Shown here: positions 47,086 to 56,313 of the stretch, piece by piece
How positions within the stretch are numbered: position 1 is the stretch's first letter
How the letters are laid out: every line of letters starts with the position of its first letter
Origin: Bacteroidota bacterium
GTDB lineage: Bacteria > Bacteroidota > Bacteroidia > Chitinophagales > Chitinophagaceae
Length of the DNA stretch: 64,000 nt
Assembly (NCBI GenBank): GCA_947460595.1
Contig: CANHGS010000002.1
Coordinates: forward strand, 1 to 64,000
Direction of reading: 5' to 3'
Notes under the pieces: model-generated
Told to the model about the DNA's origin: nothing
The model's database searches: none
What the model saw: only the letters and a program-made list of their open reading frames with translations
Made by a program: the position numbers and the translations under genes

Positions 47086-48006
47086 TTATTTCCTCAGCAG
47101 GGTAACTACTTGGGCAAGTTTGTCTTTGAAGTCCTTACGGTCTACAATAAAATCCAAGAACCCATGCTCCAGCAAGAATTCAGAGCGCTGAAAACCTTCG
47201 GGAAGGTCTTTCTTGATGGTTTCTTTGATCACGCGTGGACCAGCAAAACCAATCAAAGCACCTGGTTCTGCAATATTTAAGTCTCCCAACATGCCAAAGC
47301 TGGCAGAAATACCACCAAAAGTGGGGTCGGTTAATAAAGAGATAAAAGGTAATTGGGCATCGCTCAATTGACTCAGCTTGCCACTGGTCTTGGCCAGTTG
47401 CATTAGGCTAAACGCCGATTCCATCATCCTAGCACCACCGCTTTTGCTAATCACCAAATAGGGCAGGCGATGCGCAATGCAATAGTCAACGGCACGGCTG
47501 AATTTCTCTCCCATAACACTACCTAGTGATCCACCAATAAATTCAAAATCCATACAGGCAATCACTATTCCTTCACCATTAACGGTTCCGGTAGCCACGC
47601 GCATACTGTCTTTTAAATCGGTTTTGGAGTGAATATCGTCTAAGCGTTTTTGATAAGATTTCAGATCGGTAAAACCTAGGGCATCCTTACTGCGGATATT
47701 GTCAAATAATTCGGTATATTCCTTATTATCAAACAAAATATCGTAATACTCTTCTGAACCAATTCGGTGGTGGTAATTGCACTTGGCGCATACATACCTA
47801 TTCTCTTTGAGTTCTGTGGTAGTAGAGATATAATTACACTCGGGGCATTTGTTCCAAAGACCTTCGGGTGTTTCTTTCTTATCTGCTGTAGATGTGAGGA
47901 TACCTTTACGGATACGCTTAAACCAACGCGGCTTGGCACTATCTCCTCCAGGCTGTTCTTCACCGGTTAGGTTTGATTCAAAGTCTTCTTCGCGTTCTTT
48001 TTTCAT
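47086..48006 (-). CDS. accD: Acetyl-CoA carboxylase carboxyltransferase subunit beta
   Basis: Transfers the carboxyl group from biotin to acetyl-CoA, first step of fatty acid synthesis. Seen: an N-terminal zinc ribbon CPEC...CAKC (about 49-71); the crotonase-like carboxyltransferase core with GTVNGEGIVIACMDFEF, SGGARMMES and PTFGGISASF. The ATG at 48004-48006 gives 306 aa including an acidic N-terminal extension of about 30 residues; the ORF stays open further upstream but that part resembles non-coding DNA. Confidence 0.94.
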   Translation of the reverse strand: MKKEREEDFESNLTGEEQPGGDSAKPRWFKRIRKGILTSTADKKETPEGLWNKCPECNYISTTTELKENRYVCAKCNYHHRIGSEEYYDILFDNKEYTELFDNIRSKDALGFTDLKSYQKRLDDIHSKTDLKDSMRVATGTVNGEGIVIACMDFEFIGGSLGSVMGEKFSRAVDYCIAHRLPYLVISKSGGARMMESAFSLMQLAKTSGKLSQLSDAQLPFISLLTDPTFGGISASFGMLGDLNIAEPGALIGFAGPRVIKETIKKDLPEGFQRSEFLLEHGFLDFIVDRKDFKDKLAQVVTLLRK

Positions 48007-48143
48007 ATATGATTCCAAGAATTGGGGCGGAAAGATAATATATTTTTTATACCTCGGTAGGAATACTGGCCCCAAATAAGCTAATGGGGGCAGCTTCAAA
48101 TCGGGGGGATTTGGTTTGTTTAAGGCTGCAAAGTACGCAAAAC

Positions 48144-48174
48144 AAAAAACCACCCCAAGAAAGGGCGGTTTTTT
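48144..48174 (-). terminator. Terminator after fba
   Basis: On the minus strand: A-run, ACCGCCC stem pairing with GGGTGGT (one G-T pair), then a T-run. It lies 13 bp past the fba stop codon and separates fba from accD. Confidence 0.85.
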
Positions 48175-48186
48175 ATTGAAATCAAC

Positions 48187-49254
48187 TTATGCGTTTCTGT
48201 TGATGCAATTGAGGTCTTCAAAAGCAATTTCTAGACGTTTGCTAAAGGATTCTTCACCTTTACGCAACCAAACGCGTGGATCGTAGTATTTCTTGTTGGG
48301 TTTATCTGCCCCTTCTGGATTGCCCAATTGAGCTTGCAAATAGCCTTCGTTCTTTTTGTAATATTGTTGAATGCCTTCCCAGAATGCCCATTGCAAATCG
48401 GTATCAATATTCATTTTGATGGCACCATAGCTTATGGCTTCACGAATCTGGTGTTGAGGAGAACCACTACCGCCATGGAATACAAAGTAAACAGGCTTAG
48501 GTCCCGTTTTCAATTCTTTCTCAATATAGTCTTGGCTATTTTTCAAGATCTCAGGACGCAACTGCACATTGCCTGGGCTATATACACCGTGTACATTACC
48601 AAAAGCGGCAGCTACCGTAAATAGGTTGCCAACTTTACTCAATTCTGTGTAAGAATAAGCAACGTGTTGTGGTTGGGTATAAAGTTTGTCGTTTTCAACA
48701 TCACTATTGTCAACGCCGTCTTCTTCACCGCCGGTAACGCCCAATTCAATTTCAATACTCATGCCCAAGGGCGCCATGCGTTGATAAAATTCAACAGAAG
48801 TATGAATATTTTCCTCCAAAGGTTCTTCACTCAAATCCAACATATGTGAGCTAAATAGGGGCTGACCTTTTTCTTTGTAGAACTGCTCGCCAGCATCAAT
48901 TAAGCCGCTTATCCATGGTAACCATTTTTTGGCAGCATGGTCAGTATGTAATACTACAGGAACGCCATAGTATTTGGCCAATTGGTGAATGTGTAAAGCG
49001 CCAGAAATACCGCCCTGAATATTGGCTTGTAATTGATCATTTGGCATACCCTTTCCAGCAATAAATTGCGCACCACCGTTAGAGAATTGAATGATCACAG
49101 GAGAATTTACTTTTGCTGCAGTTTCCAATACTGCATTGATGGTATTAGTGCCAATGGTGTTTACAGCAGGCAAGGCAAATTGATTGTCTTTAGCATCGTT
49201 GTAAAGGGCTTCTAGTTCGTCACCGAACAAAACCCCAGCTCTGTATTTTTTCAT
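48187..49254 (-). CDS. fbaA: Class II fructose-bisphosphate aldolase
   Basis: Zinc-dependent glycolytic aldolase, splitting fructose-1,6-bisphosphate. Seen: FALPAVNTIGTNTINA; HTDHAAKKW with a zinc ligand and the catalytic Asp; ELGVTGGEEDGVDN; FHGGSGSP; and NIDTDLQWAFW. 355 aa, the size of the long E. coli-type class IIA enzyme. It has its own terminator. Confidence 0.96.
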   Translation of the reverse strand: MKKYRAGVLFGDELEALYNDAKDNQFALPAVNTIGTNTINAVLETAAKVNSPVIIQFSNGGAQFIAGKGMPNDQLQANIQGGISGALHIHQLAKYYGVPVVLHTDHAAKKWLPWISGLIDAGEQFYKEKGQPLFSSHMLDLSEEPLEENIHTSVEFYQRMAPLGMSIEIELGVTGGEEDGVDNSDVENDKLYTQPQHVAYSYTELSKVGNLFTVAAAFGNVHGVYSPGNVQLRPEILKNSQDYIEKELKTGPKPVYFVFHGGSGSPQHQIREAISYGAIKMNIDTDLQWAFWEGIQQYYKKNEGYLQAQLGNPEGADKPNKKYYDPRVWLRKGEESFSKRLEIAFEDLNCINRNA

Positions 49255-49362
49255 ATAATAAGTTTAAAAGTTATTATTCAAATAAGGAGCGCTAAGATAC
49301 GTTTTTTGTGCCAAACCAGTAGTTGGAATTGTGTACAAAATACACAACTCAAGACTCGAATA

Positions 49363-50160
49363 TTACACAATCGATTGCAGTAATTTGCCAATATAGCTGG
49401 GTATAAATTGCATGCGGCTACCATACCAACTAAACATTTCACCATTAACCAAATGGATCTTGGTATGGGGTAATTGGGCTTGCAAATCCTTGATATGTTT
49501 CATTTTGAAGGGATAGGGCTCCGAAGATAGAAATAAGAATTCGGGTGCTTTTTCTTGCAAATCAGCCACAGTAATTTCAGGATAACGAAGACCACCAGTA
49601 AAACAGTTTTGAAACCCAGCCAGACTTAAAATATTGTGGATAAACGTATCTGACCCAACCGTCATATAGGGGTCTTTCCAGATTAAATAAGCCGCGCTAG
49701 GATGCAGGGGATGAGAGGGCATTTGTTCAAATGCTTTTTCAATTTTGGCCAATAATTCTTGTCCATGCGCCAACCTTCCAGTAATCTGGGCTACAGATCT
49801 GATCATGGTAAGTGCCTCAGTATAATTCACAATATCACTGACCCAAACCGGTGCAAAAGCACTTAGGGCTTCAATTTGCACCTTTTCATTCTCTTCCTTG
49901 TTGGCAATGATTAAATCGGGTTCCAATGATTTGACCAGCTCAAGATTGACGTCTTTGGTACCCCCAATCCTGGTCTTGGAACGGAACCATTGTTCAGGAT
50001 AAATACAAAACTTAGTAATACCCAATACTTCCGCGTCAAGCCCTAGGTCAAAGAGTAATTCCGTTTGAGAAGGAACCAGTGAAACAATCCTTTTGGGTTG
50101 TGAAGGTAATTGTATTTCCCTACCCAGTTGGTCAGAAACGGTCAGTAAAGAATTTGGCAT
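49363..50160 (-). CDS. BtuF/TroA-fold metal-chelate binding protein without signal peptide
   Basis: Has the fold of ABC substrate-binding proteins for B12 and iron chelates: RIVSLVPSQTELLFDLGL at the N-terminus, LEPDLIIANKEEN, a long linking helix, then FLFLSSEPYPFK. The N-terminus (MPNSLLTVSDQLG) has no signal peptide or lipobox, so the protein is predicted to be cytoplasmic. 265 aa. It starts 3 bp after the stop of the CBS-type gene, and no permease or ATPase is nearby. Confidence 0.82.
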   Translation of the reverse strand: MPNSLLTVSDQLGREIQLPSQPKRIVSLVPSQTELLFDLGLDAEVLGITKFCIYPEQWFRSKTRIGGTKDVNLELVKSLEPDLIIANKEENEKVQIEALSAFAPVWVSDIVNYTEALTMIRSVAQITGRLAHGQELLAKIEKAFEQMPSHPLHPSAAYLIWKDPYMTVGSDTFIHNILSLAGFQNCFTGGLRYPEITVADLQEKAPEFLFLSSEPYPFKMKHIKDLQAQLPHTKIHLVNGEMFSWYGSRMQFIPSYIGKLLQSIV

Positions 50161-50163
50161 AGC

Positions 50164-51519
50164 TTATTTAGCAAGGCTTTGAATCACGTCATACTTAGTA
50201 ACAATATGGTAGTCGCCTTTCTCATCACGAGCCAAGACCGCGCCATTTTCTTTGGTGATCAGTGAGCTCAATCTTTCAACTGGCGTATCAAAAGCAACAA
50301 TAGGATAAGCTGATTCCAATACACTTTGAACCGATGCAGTTTTGATTTCAGGATTGCTAAATACTTTCATAAACAAACCCGTTTCAGAAACAGCACCAAT
50401 GATTTCACCAGCCTCCATTACGGGTATTTGTTCAATATCATATTTCTTCATCAGTTCTACCGCATCGGCCACGCTTTGGCCAGGGGCAATTGTCACCAAA
50501 CGCTTACTGCTACGGCCACTCACCATGTCTTTGAACGTTTTTACGTCTAAGAAACCGCGCTCCATCATCCATTCGTCATTATAAATTTTTCCAACATAAC
50601 GGCTACCATGGTCATGGAAAATACAAACCACTACATCGTCTTTTTTCAAGTGCTCTTTTAATTGCAAGACGCCCTGTAAACAGCTACCAGCGCTGTATCC
50701 ACAGAACATGCCTTCTTCTTTGGCAATTCTTCTAGCCATGACTGCACCGTCTTTATCAGTCACTTTTTCAAAGCGATCAATCAGACTCATATCATAGTTG
50801 GCAGGAACAAAATCTTCGCCAAAACCTTCTGAGATATAAGGGTATACTTCTTTCTGATCTTCTTCACCCGTTTCAAAATATTTCTTGAGCAAAGAACCAT
50901 AACTATCAATGGCCCAGATTTGAATATGGGGATTTTTTTCTTTTAAGAATTTAGCAGTACCTACAATGGTTCCACCAGTACCACTGGCTACTACCAAGTG
51001 CGTGATTTTACCCTCAGTCTGTTCCCAGATTTCAGGACCAGTTTGCTCATAGTGCGCCAGACGGTTGGCAAGGTTATCGTATTGGTTTACGTACCAAGAA
51101 TTGGGCACTTCTGTAGCCAAACGCTTTGACACAGAATAATAAGATCTTGGATCAGAAGGCTCCACATTGGTAGGGCATACAATCACTTCTGCACCAACGG
51201 CTTTAAGTATATCGGCTTTTTCCTTAGACTGTTTGTCGGTGGTAGTAAAAATGCATTTGTATCCTTTGACCACTGCGGCCAAGGCCAAACCCATACCGGT
51301 ATTGCCCGATGTACCTTCAATAATGGTACCACCTGGTTTGATCTTTCCTTCCTGTTCTGCTACTTCTAGCATTTTCAAAGCCATTCGGTCCTTGATGCTG
51401 TTTCCAGGATTAAAGTATTCTACTTTGGCCAACACCGTGGCCGGGATGTCTTTACAAATTTTGTTAATTTGTATCAGGGGGGTATTTCCAATGGTTTCGA
51501 GAATATTGTTCAGCCACAT
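50164..51519 (-). CDS. PLP-dependent cystathionine beta-synthase with CBS domains
   Basis: Condenses serine or an activated serine with homocysteine or sulfide. Seen: N-terminal PLP domain with the Schiff-base Lys43 in NPGNSIKDRMA, EGTSGNTGMGLA and the phosphate-binding GTGGTIVGTA; a C-terminal pair of CBS domains (about 335-450), usually regulatory. 451 aa, the bacterial CBS layout. A cysteine synthase activity cannot be excluded from sequence. Transcribed with the following BtuF-like gene (3 bp gap). Confidence 0.88.
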   Translation of the reverse strand: MWLNNILETIGNTPLIQINKICKDIPATVLAKVEYFNPGNSIKDRMALKMLEVAEQEGKIKPGGTIIEGTSGNTGMGLALAAVVKGYKCIFTTTDKQSKEKADILKAVGAEVIVCPTNVEPSDPRSYYSVSKRLATEVPNSWYVNQYDNLANRLAHYEQTGPEIWEQTEGKITHLVVASGTGGTIVGTAKFLKEKNPHIQIWAIDSYGSLLKKYFETGEEDQKEVYPYISEGFGEDFVPANYDMSLIDRFEKVTDKDGAVMARRIAKEEGMFCGYSAGSCLQGVLQLKEHLKKDDVVVCIFHDHGSRYVGKIYNDEWMMERGFLDVKTFKDMVSGRSSKRLVTIAPGQSVADAVELMKKYDIEQIPVMEAGEIIGAVSETGLFMKVFSNPEIKTASVQSVLESAYPIVAFDTPVERLSSLITKENGAVLARDEKGDYHIVTKYDVIQSLAK

Positions 51520-51634
51520 AAACTAACACTTGTTTGCAACAAAGATATGGTGAATGGCGGGCAATTTTGCCAGCAGTTAACTGAAATAAGGATAAAATCC
51601 TGTATTTTGAAGCACAAACGAAAAACTAGATAAC

Positions 51635-52024
51635 ATGAAAAGACGCATTTTTTTGCTGACCCTGGTTGCGGGTCTATTCTTAACCTTATCGGCTAGCGCC
51701 CAAACCCAACCCAAGGTACCCATGGATTTTTATGTGGGAAATTGGAAAATGTTGATGAAGGAAACACCGCAGGGCGATGTAAAACTCATTTTTAAGGTAG
51801 AAAAGAAAGGAGAAGATTTAGCCGGAGTAGTGCTGGACACAACCGGCAAAGAGGTTACTGTAATTAGCAAAATTGAATATGCTAATGATGGACTAACCAT
51901 CTATTTTACCGCTGCTGGATATGATTTGTCCTTGACTTTGGCTAAAAAAGACGAAGACCATGTAACTGGTTCACTCATGGCCATGTTCCAAGCAGAAGGA
52001 GAAAGAGTAAAAGAAGTTAAATAA
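51635..52024 (+). CDS. Small secreted beta-rich protein
   Basis: 129 aa, family not recognised. Seen: signal peptide with cleavage after SASAQ (about residue 23); the mature part has alternating strands starting at DFYVGNWKMLMKETPQGD and looks like a small lipocalin-like barrel (inference from pattern). Stands alone and divergent from the CBS-type gene. Confidence 0.85.
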   Translation: MKRRIFLLTLVAGLFLTLSASAQTQPKVPMDFYVGNWKMLMKETPQGDVKLIFKVEKKGEDLAGVVLDTTGKEVTVISKIEYANDGLTIYFTAAGYDLSLTLAKKDEDHVTGSLMAMFQAEGERVKEVK

Positions 52025-52053
52025 AGGATACGGCTGGTTAGATGGCCCGATGA

Positions 52054-52998
52054 TTATGCTTTAAAGCTCTCCGCCATTTTGGTGCAGATATCAGACTCAA
52101 TCATCTGACCAGCCAATACCAACATATTCTTGAAAGCATTGGCAGAACTAATGCCATGACCCAAGATCACGGGTTTGGTAACGCCTAAAACAGGGGAACC
52201 GCCATAATTCTCATAATGGAATCGGTTAAAATAAGCATCCTGTTCAAAATTGCGGAGTTGGGCAAGGTCATATACCGACTCGGCCATTTTCAGGATAATA
52301 TTTCCGGTAAAACCGTCACAGACAATGACGTCTGTTTTAGTACCAAAAATATCTCGGCCTTCCATATTGCCCACAAAATTAATCTGGCTATTCTCTTTTA
52401 AAATTGGGAAGGTGGCTTGTGCTAATAGATTACCCTTACCTTCTTCTTCACCCACATTCAGTAAACCAACTTTGGGGTTGGCTACCTGTAATATGTATTG
52501 TGCATACAAACTTCCAAGAATAGCAAACTGGTTCAGTTGCTCTGGTTTGCAGTCTGCATTGAGACCCACGTCTAAAATGACCCCAGTTTCGCCGTTGGAT
52601 TTAGGAACCACGCCAGATACACAGGGTCTAAGCACGCCTTCTATGGGTTTAATGCTAAACATGGCACCTACCAACATGGCGCCGGTATTACCCGCACTGA
52701 TAAAAGCATCAATCTTTCCAGTAGCCAACAAGTGGAATCCAATGGCAATAGAAGAGCGTTGTTTTTCTTTCAGGGCCTTGGTAGGGTGTTCATGATAACC
52801 AATCACTTCTGGGGCATGCACCAAATGCAAATTAGGCGATGCAACCAAGTGCTCCTCTAATAAGGGCTGCACCTTAGCTTCATCGCCTATGCAATAAATA
52901 TGGGTCATACTACTAGAAGTGGACAAGAATTGCTTCAAGCCTTTCACCGCCTCAAGCGGGGCAAAATCTCCACCCATCATGTCCAAGCCAATATTCAT
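52054..52998 (-). CDS. plsX: Phosphate acyltransferase PlsX
   Basis: Makes acyl-phosphate from acyl-ACP for phospholipid synthesis. Seen: N-terminal GLDMMGGDFAPLEAVKG, AFISAGNTGAMLVGA, VICDGFTGNIILK and GHGISSANAFKN. 314 aa. It forms the classic yceD-rpmF-plsX order with the two genes upstream; fabH, which often follows, is absent here. Confidence 0.96.
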   Translation of the reverse strand: MNIGLDMMGGDFAPLEAVKGLKQFLSTSSSMTHIYCIGDEAKVQPLLEEHLVASPNLHLVHAPEVIGYHEHPTKALKEKQRSSIAIGFHLLATGKIDAFISAGNTGAMLVGAMFSIKPIEGVLRPCVSGVVPKSNGETGVILDVGLNADCKPEQLNQFAILGSLYAQYILQVANPKVGLLNVGEEEGKGNLLAQATFPILKENSQINFVGNMEGRDIFGTKTDVIVCDGFTGNIILKMAESVYDLAQLRNFEQDAYFNRFHYENYGGSPVLGVTKPVILGHGISSANAFKNMLVLAGQMIESDICTKMAESFKA

Positions 52999-53029
52999 GC
53001 GCGGTAGTCTAAGTAAGTTGAACTAAAGG

Positions 53030-53224
53030 TTACGCTTTTAGAGGTGCTTTTTCAGCAACCAATTTGCCCTTGTAGAACAATTTACCTTCGCTAACGTGCG
53101 CACGGTGGCGTACATGTAATTCTCCAGTGGTAGAATCCTTGCTCAAAGTCACTTCTTGTGCTTTGTAGTGTGTTCTTCTCTTAGCGCTACGCTGTTGAGA
53201 ATGTCTGCGTTTAGGATTTGGCAT
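53030..53224 (-). CDS. rpmF: 50S ribosomal protein bL32
   Basis: 64 aa basic protein beginning MPNPKRRHSQQRSAKRRTH, the bL32 signature. The zinc-ribbon cysteines of some L32 forms are absent (C-minus type). Between plsX and the yceD-like gene on the same strand. Confidence 0.96.
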   Translation of the reverse strand: MPNPKRRHSQQRSAKRRTHYKAQEVTLSKDSTTGELHVRHRAHVSEGKLFYKGKLVAEKAPLKA

Positions 53225-53254
53225 AATTCGAAATTTATAAAACTAAAAAAAAAA

Positions 53255-53800
53255 TTAATCCAGGTTTTTAAACTGATCCAGTCCTTTCCAGACGGTTGTT
53301 GGCGGCTCTTTTAAAGCGTCTTCTTCCATCTTCCTCAATTTCTCTAACACTTCTTTGTTACATTTTGGTCCCCCAATTTCTGATTCCGCACACATTTTCT
53401 GTAGCGGGAAACTAAGGTTCACAAATTCAAAAATCCAATCGGCCAGGTGCAAGTGACTTTCACCACGGCTAATATAATATACGTCAGGATCTTCCTCCGT
53501 CTCGTTCATCTGATCGGGTTCTTCCACTATCTTAACAATAATATTGAACTCGTCCCAAAGCTGCATGGGCAGGCCGTTTCCGCACCTGTCACAATTAACG
53601 TCTGCACGTCCGTCAACGTCAAATTTCAATTGCATGAAACCGGTATTTTTTTCCAGTTTCAGTTTCACTTTGGCTTCGCAGTTTTCAAAATCCTGCGGTC
53701 CGTATGGTACAAAGAACTTATCGTTGATCTGGTACTCGTATTCATGAATCCCCGGCTTCAACCCCACAAATGCTATTTCAAATTCCCTCCGATGACTCAT
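53255..53800 (-). CDS. YceD/DUF177-family protein
   Basis: Metal-binding-type protein linked to 23S rRNA accumulation in other bacteria (family knowledge). Seen: a CDRCGNGL zinc-like knuckle in the middle, an acidic stretch, and a second knuckle with MCAESEIGGPKCN. The ATG at 53798-53800 gives 181 aa; the open frame beyond it carries no domain. First gene of the rpmF-plsX cluster. Confidence 0.9.
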   Translation of the reverse strand: MSHRREFEIAFVGLKPGIHEYEYQINDKFFVPYGPQDFENCEAKVKLKLEKNTGFMQLKFDVDGRADVNCDRCGNGLPMQLWDEFNIIVKIVEEPDQMNETEEDPDVYYISRGESHLHLADWIFEFVNLSFPLQKMCAESEIGGPKCNKEVLEKLRKMEEDALKEPPTTVWKGLDQFKNLD

Positions 53801-53927
53801 ACTCCTTTTTTTAAAGGCTCGCAAAGGTAGGCCAAATCCACGGAACTGCCAAAGGAAAATCGCCACTAAAATCGGGGCAATTTATCAACAGTTCTGTATT
53901 AACCATAAAAACCGCAAATTTGCAACC

Positions 53928-55049
53928 ATGAGAACCGCGGCGAATATAACCCTAAAACAAAGCATGTCCTTGATTTTCTTGGGCACCATTGCCCTTGTTC
54001 TCTTTGGTCTATCTTATTTTCCATTCCTAGTAGAGACTTGGTATTCAACGCTTTGGTACCCCAAACTGGGCCAGATCATGCGCCAAATTACCGCTAAATT
54101 ATCTTTTAGCTTGGGCGATTTTGGCTATGTGCTTCTAGCTATCTATTTGATTGTGAACATAATACGCTTTTTTATACAGGTGGCTGGGGGCCAGTTTTCC
54201 AAGGATTGGTTAATTTTGGCGGGCTATAAAACTTTGCGCTTTAGCCTAAAACTCTATATCTTTTTCAAACTACTCTGGGGGCTGAACTATGATAGAGAAG
54301 GGATTGCCTCTCAATTGTACCTAAAACCCAAATCCTATACTGTTGAAGACGTAAGCAATCTGACCAATCAGCTCATAGATTCTTTAAACGCTAATCGAAA
54401 ACTGATTCCGGATAGCATTTTGCCCCTGCCCTCTATTGAAAAAATTAAGGCAGAAGCCATAGATAATTATGCCAAAGTCAGCAAAGACTATGCCTTTCTA
54501 ATCTATAAGAACCAATCGGTCAAAGCCAGTTTGTTTAGTGAAGTGGGTGATTATGTTGGGTTCACGGGTTATTTTAATCCATTTTCGGGTGAGGCCCAAC
54601 TCAGAACCGATATTCCTCGGGTGTTGATTCCCTATGTCTGTTCTCATGAAATGGCCCATCAACTAGGCTATGCATCCGAGAGCGAAGCCAATTTTGTGGG
54701 TTATCTAGCGGCCTCAAAATCGGCCAACGCCTATACCCGTTATAGTATGTATTTGGAACTATTTTCCTACGCACAGAGCGAGGAGATTTTTCAATACGGT
54801 AGGAGCAAAGACTTTAAAGCCTTTGATAGCATTCTAAAACAAAACAGGATACGCTTAGATACCTTGGTTAAAAAAGAGCGCAAAGAGATCCGGGAATTCT
54901 TCCGTAAAAGACGCAAATCGGTGGCACCCGCCTTTAACAACCTCTATGACCAATACTTAAAACTGAACGCCCAAGAAAAAGGCATAGAGAGTTATGACCA
55001 AGTGATTGGCTGGCTCATTGCATACAAAAAGAAATACGGAAAAATCTAG
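53928..55049 (+). CDS. DUF3810 membrane metalloprotease-like protein
   Basis: Three N-terminal transmembrane helices (about 13-35, 62-84 and 97-115) followed by a soluble domain with zincin motif HEMAH (His240, Glu241, His244) and a downstream glutamate in ASESEAN, as expected of a gluzincin. It is therefore a probable membrane protease, although no substrate is known. 373 aa. It converges on dcd with a 4 bp gap. Confidence 0.88.
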   Translation: MRTAANITLKQSMSLIFLGTIALVLFGLSYFPFLVETWYSTLWYPKLGQIMRQITAKLSFSLGDFGYVLLAIYLIVNIIRFFIQVAGGQFSKDWLILAGYKTLRFSLKLYIFFKLLWGLNYDREGIASQLYLKPKSYTVEDVSNLTNQLIDSLNANRKLIPDSILPLPSIEKIKAEAIDNYAKVSKDYAFLIYKNQSVKASLFSEVGDYVGFTGYFNPFSGEAQLRTDIPRVLIPYVCSHEMAHQLGYASESEANFVGYLAASKSANAYTRYSMYLELFSYAQSEEIFQYGRSKDFKAFDSILKQNRIRLDTLVKKERKEIREFFRKRRKSVAPAFNNLYDQYLKLNAQEKGIESYDQVIGWLIAYKKKYGKI

Positions 55050-55053
55050 GCCA

Positions 55054-55590
55054 TTAGAATTTGTTCTTCCACATCATGGATTCCACGGGCTTATTGGGTT
55101 GGCCAGCATATTTGGCGTTACCCTTCTGATTGTATTTTACTTCAATCTCACCGTCTACTGGAAAATAGATCAACTGACCAATGGGCATGCCCTTGTACAC
55201 GCGCACGGGTTGTTTTACAGAAATCTCTAGGGTCCAGTTGCCACAGAAGCCCACATCGCCCTTGCCGGCAGTGGCGTGAATATCAATCCCCAAGCGGCCG
55301 GTAGAAGATTTGCCTTCTAAGAATGGCACGTGTGCGTGTGTCTCAGTGTATTCCTGTGTAACGCCTAAGTAAAAAGCATGGGGTTGCAATACAAAGCCTT
55401 CATCCGGAATTTCAAAATGAGAAATGGTATTATGGGCTTTGGCATCCAGTTCTGCACTATCATAAGTAGCAAGATTGCCTCCCAAGTGCACATCATAACT
55501 ATTACTCCCTAAGTCTTCTCTGTTATAAGGAACAATCTTAATAGTACCCTTCTCCATTTCTTCCAATATGCGCTTGTCAGACAATATCAT
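55054..55590 (-). CDS. dcd: dCTP deaminase
   Basis: Turns dCTP into dUTP for dTTP synthesis. Seen: MILSDKRILEEME, the trimer-core LGSNSYDVHLG, and the nucleotide motif EGKSSTGRLGIDIHATAG. 178 aa, normal. Divergent from the phosphopantetheinyl transferase gene. Confidence 0.95.
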   Translation of the reverse strand: MILSDKRILEEMEKGTIKIVPYNREDLGSNSYDVHLGGNLATYDSAELDAKAHNTISHFEIPDEGFVLQPHAFYLGVTQEYTETHAHVPFLEGKSSTGRLGIDIHATAGKGDVGFCGNWTLEISVKQPVRVYKGMPIGQLIYFPVDGEIEVKYNQKGNAKYAGQPNKPVESMMWKNKF

Positions 55591-55668
55591 GCTTTATTTA
55601 TTTAGGTTAGGATGCAAATAAATCTTAAATCTGCATACCAAAATCAATCTATCATCAATCATTTCTAA

Positions 55669-56304
55669 GTGCCGCTGTTTTATCAACAAGATATCAACCA
55701 AACCACCCGTGCCGGGATCTGGCATTTGACCGAAGAGGAGGATTTTTTTCTGGCCAAAGTACCCTTGACTAGGGAGATTACCCACCCGCACAAACGCTTA
55801 CAGCACTTAGGTGGCCGCTTTTTATTACCCTTTTTGTTTCCGGATTTTCCGCACGCAGAAATAGAAATTGCCAGCACCCGCAAACCCTTTCTACCCACGG
55901 AGCAGTACCATTTTTCCATCTCGCATTGCGGCGATTATGCCGCAGCCATTGTGAGTAGTAACCAACAAGTGGGCATAGACATAGAAATCATTACCCAGCG
56001 GGTACACCGAATCAAACACAAGTTCCTGCACCCTGACGAGCAGGCTTTTGCAGCTGCTTATCCCGAGGATCAGCAAACCCGATTACTCACTTTGCTCTGG
56101 TCTGTCAAAGAAGCTCTATTTAAATGGTGGGGCAGGGGAGACATTGATTTTAGTGAAGTACTTTTAATAGAACCTTTTAGGATGCAAGAAGAGGGCATGG
56201 TGCAAGCCCTATTTCAAAAGCCCGGGCATTTATATCATTTGCAATTACAGTACCAATTCAAGCCTGATTTGGTTTATGTGTGGATTGCCACGGAGCCCAT
56301 TTAA
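55669..56304 (+). CDS. 4'-phosphopantetheinyl transferase (Sfp-like)
   Basis: Attaches the phosphopantetheine arm to carrier proteins. Seen: FSISHCGDYAAAI; the Mg-binding GIDIE; and WSVKEALFKWWG. 211 aa. Starts with GTG at 55669; no ATG start is available nearby. No polyketide or peptide synthetase gene is in the window, so the target may be the fatty-acid carrier protein or a distant pathway. Confidence 0.92.
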   Translation: MPLFYQQDINQTTRAGIWHLTEEEDFFLAKVPLTREITHPHKRLQHLGGRFLLPFLFPDFPHAEIEIASTRKPFLPTEQYHFSISHCGDYAAAIVSSNQQVGIDIEIITQRVHRIKHKFLHPDEQAFAAAYPEDQQTRLLTLLWSVKEALFKWWGRGDIDFSEVLLIEPFRMQEEGMVQALFQKPGHLYHLQLQYQFKPDLVYVWIATEPI

Positions 56305-56313
56305 TACAAGACA

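Noticed and set aside
48007..48153. Longer N-terminus for accD
   Set aside because: The extra 49 residues are hydrophobic and Pro-rich, unlike AccD, and would lie in the intergenic region after the fba terminator.
52250..52795. 181-aa ORF antisense to plsX
   Set aside because: It is the mirror of a well-conserved gene and shows no domain.
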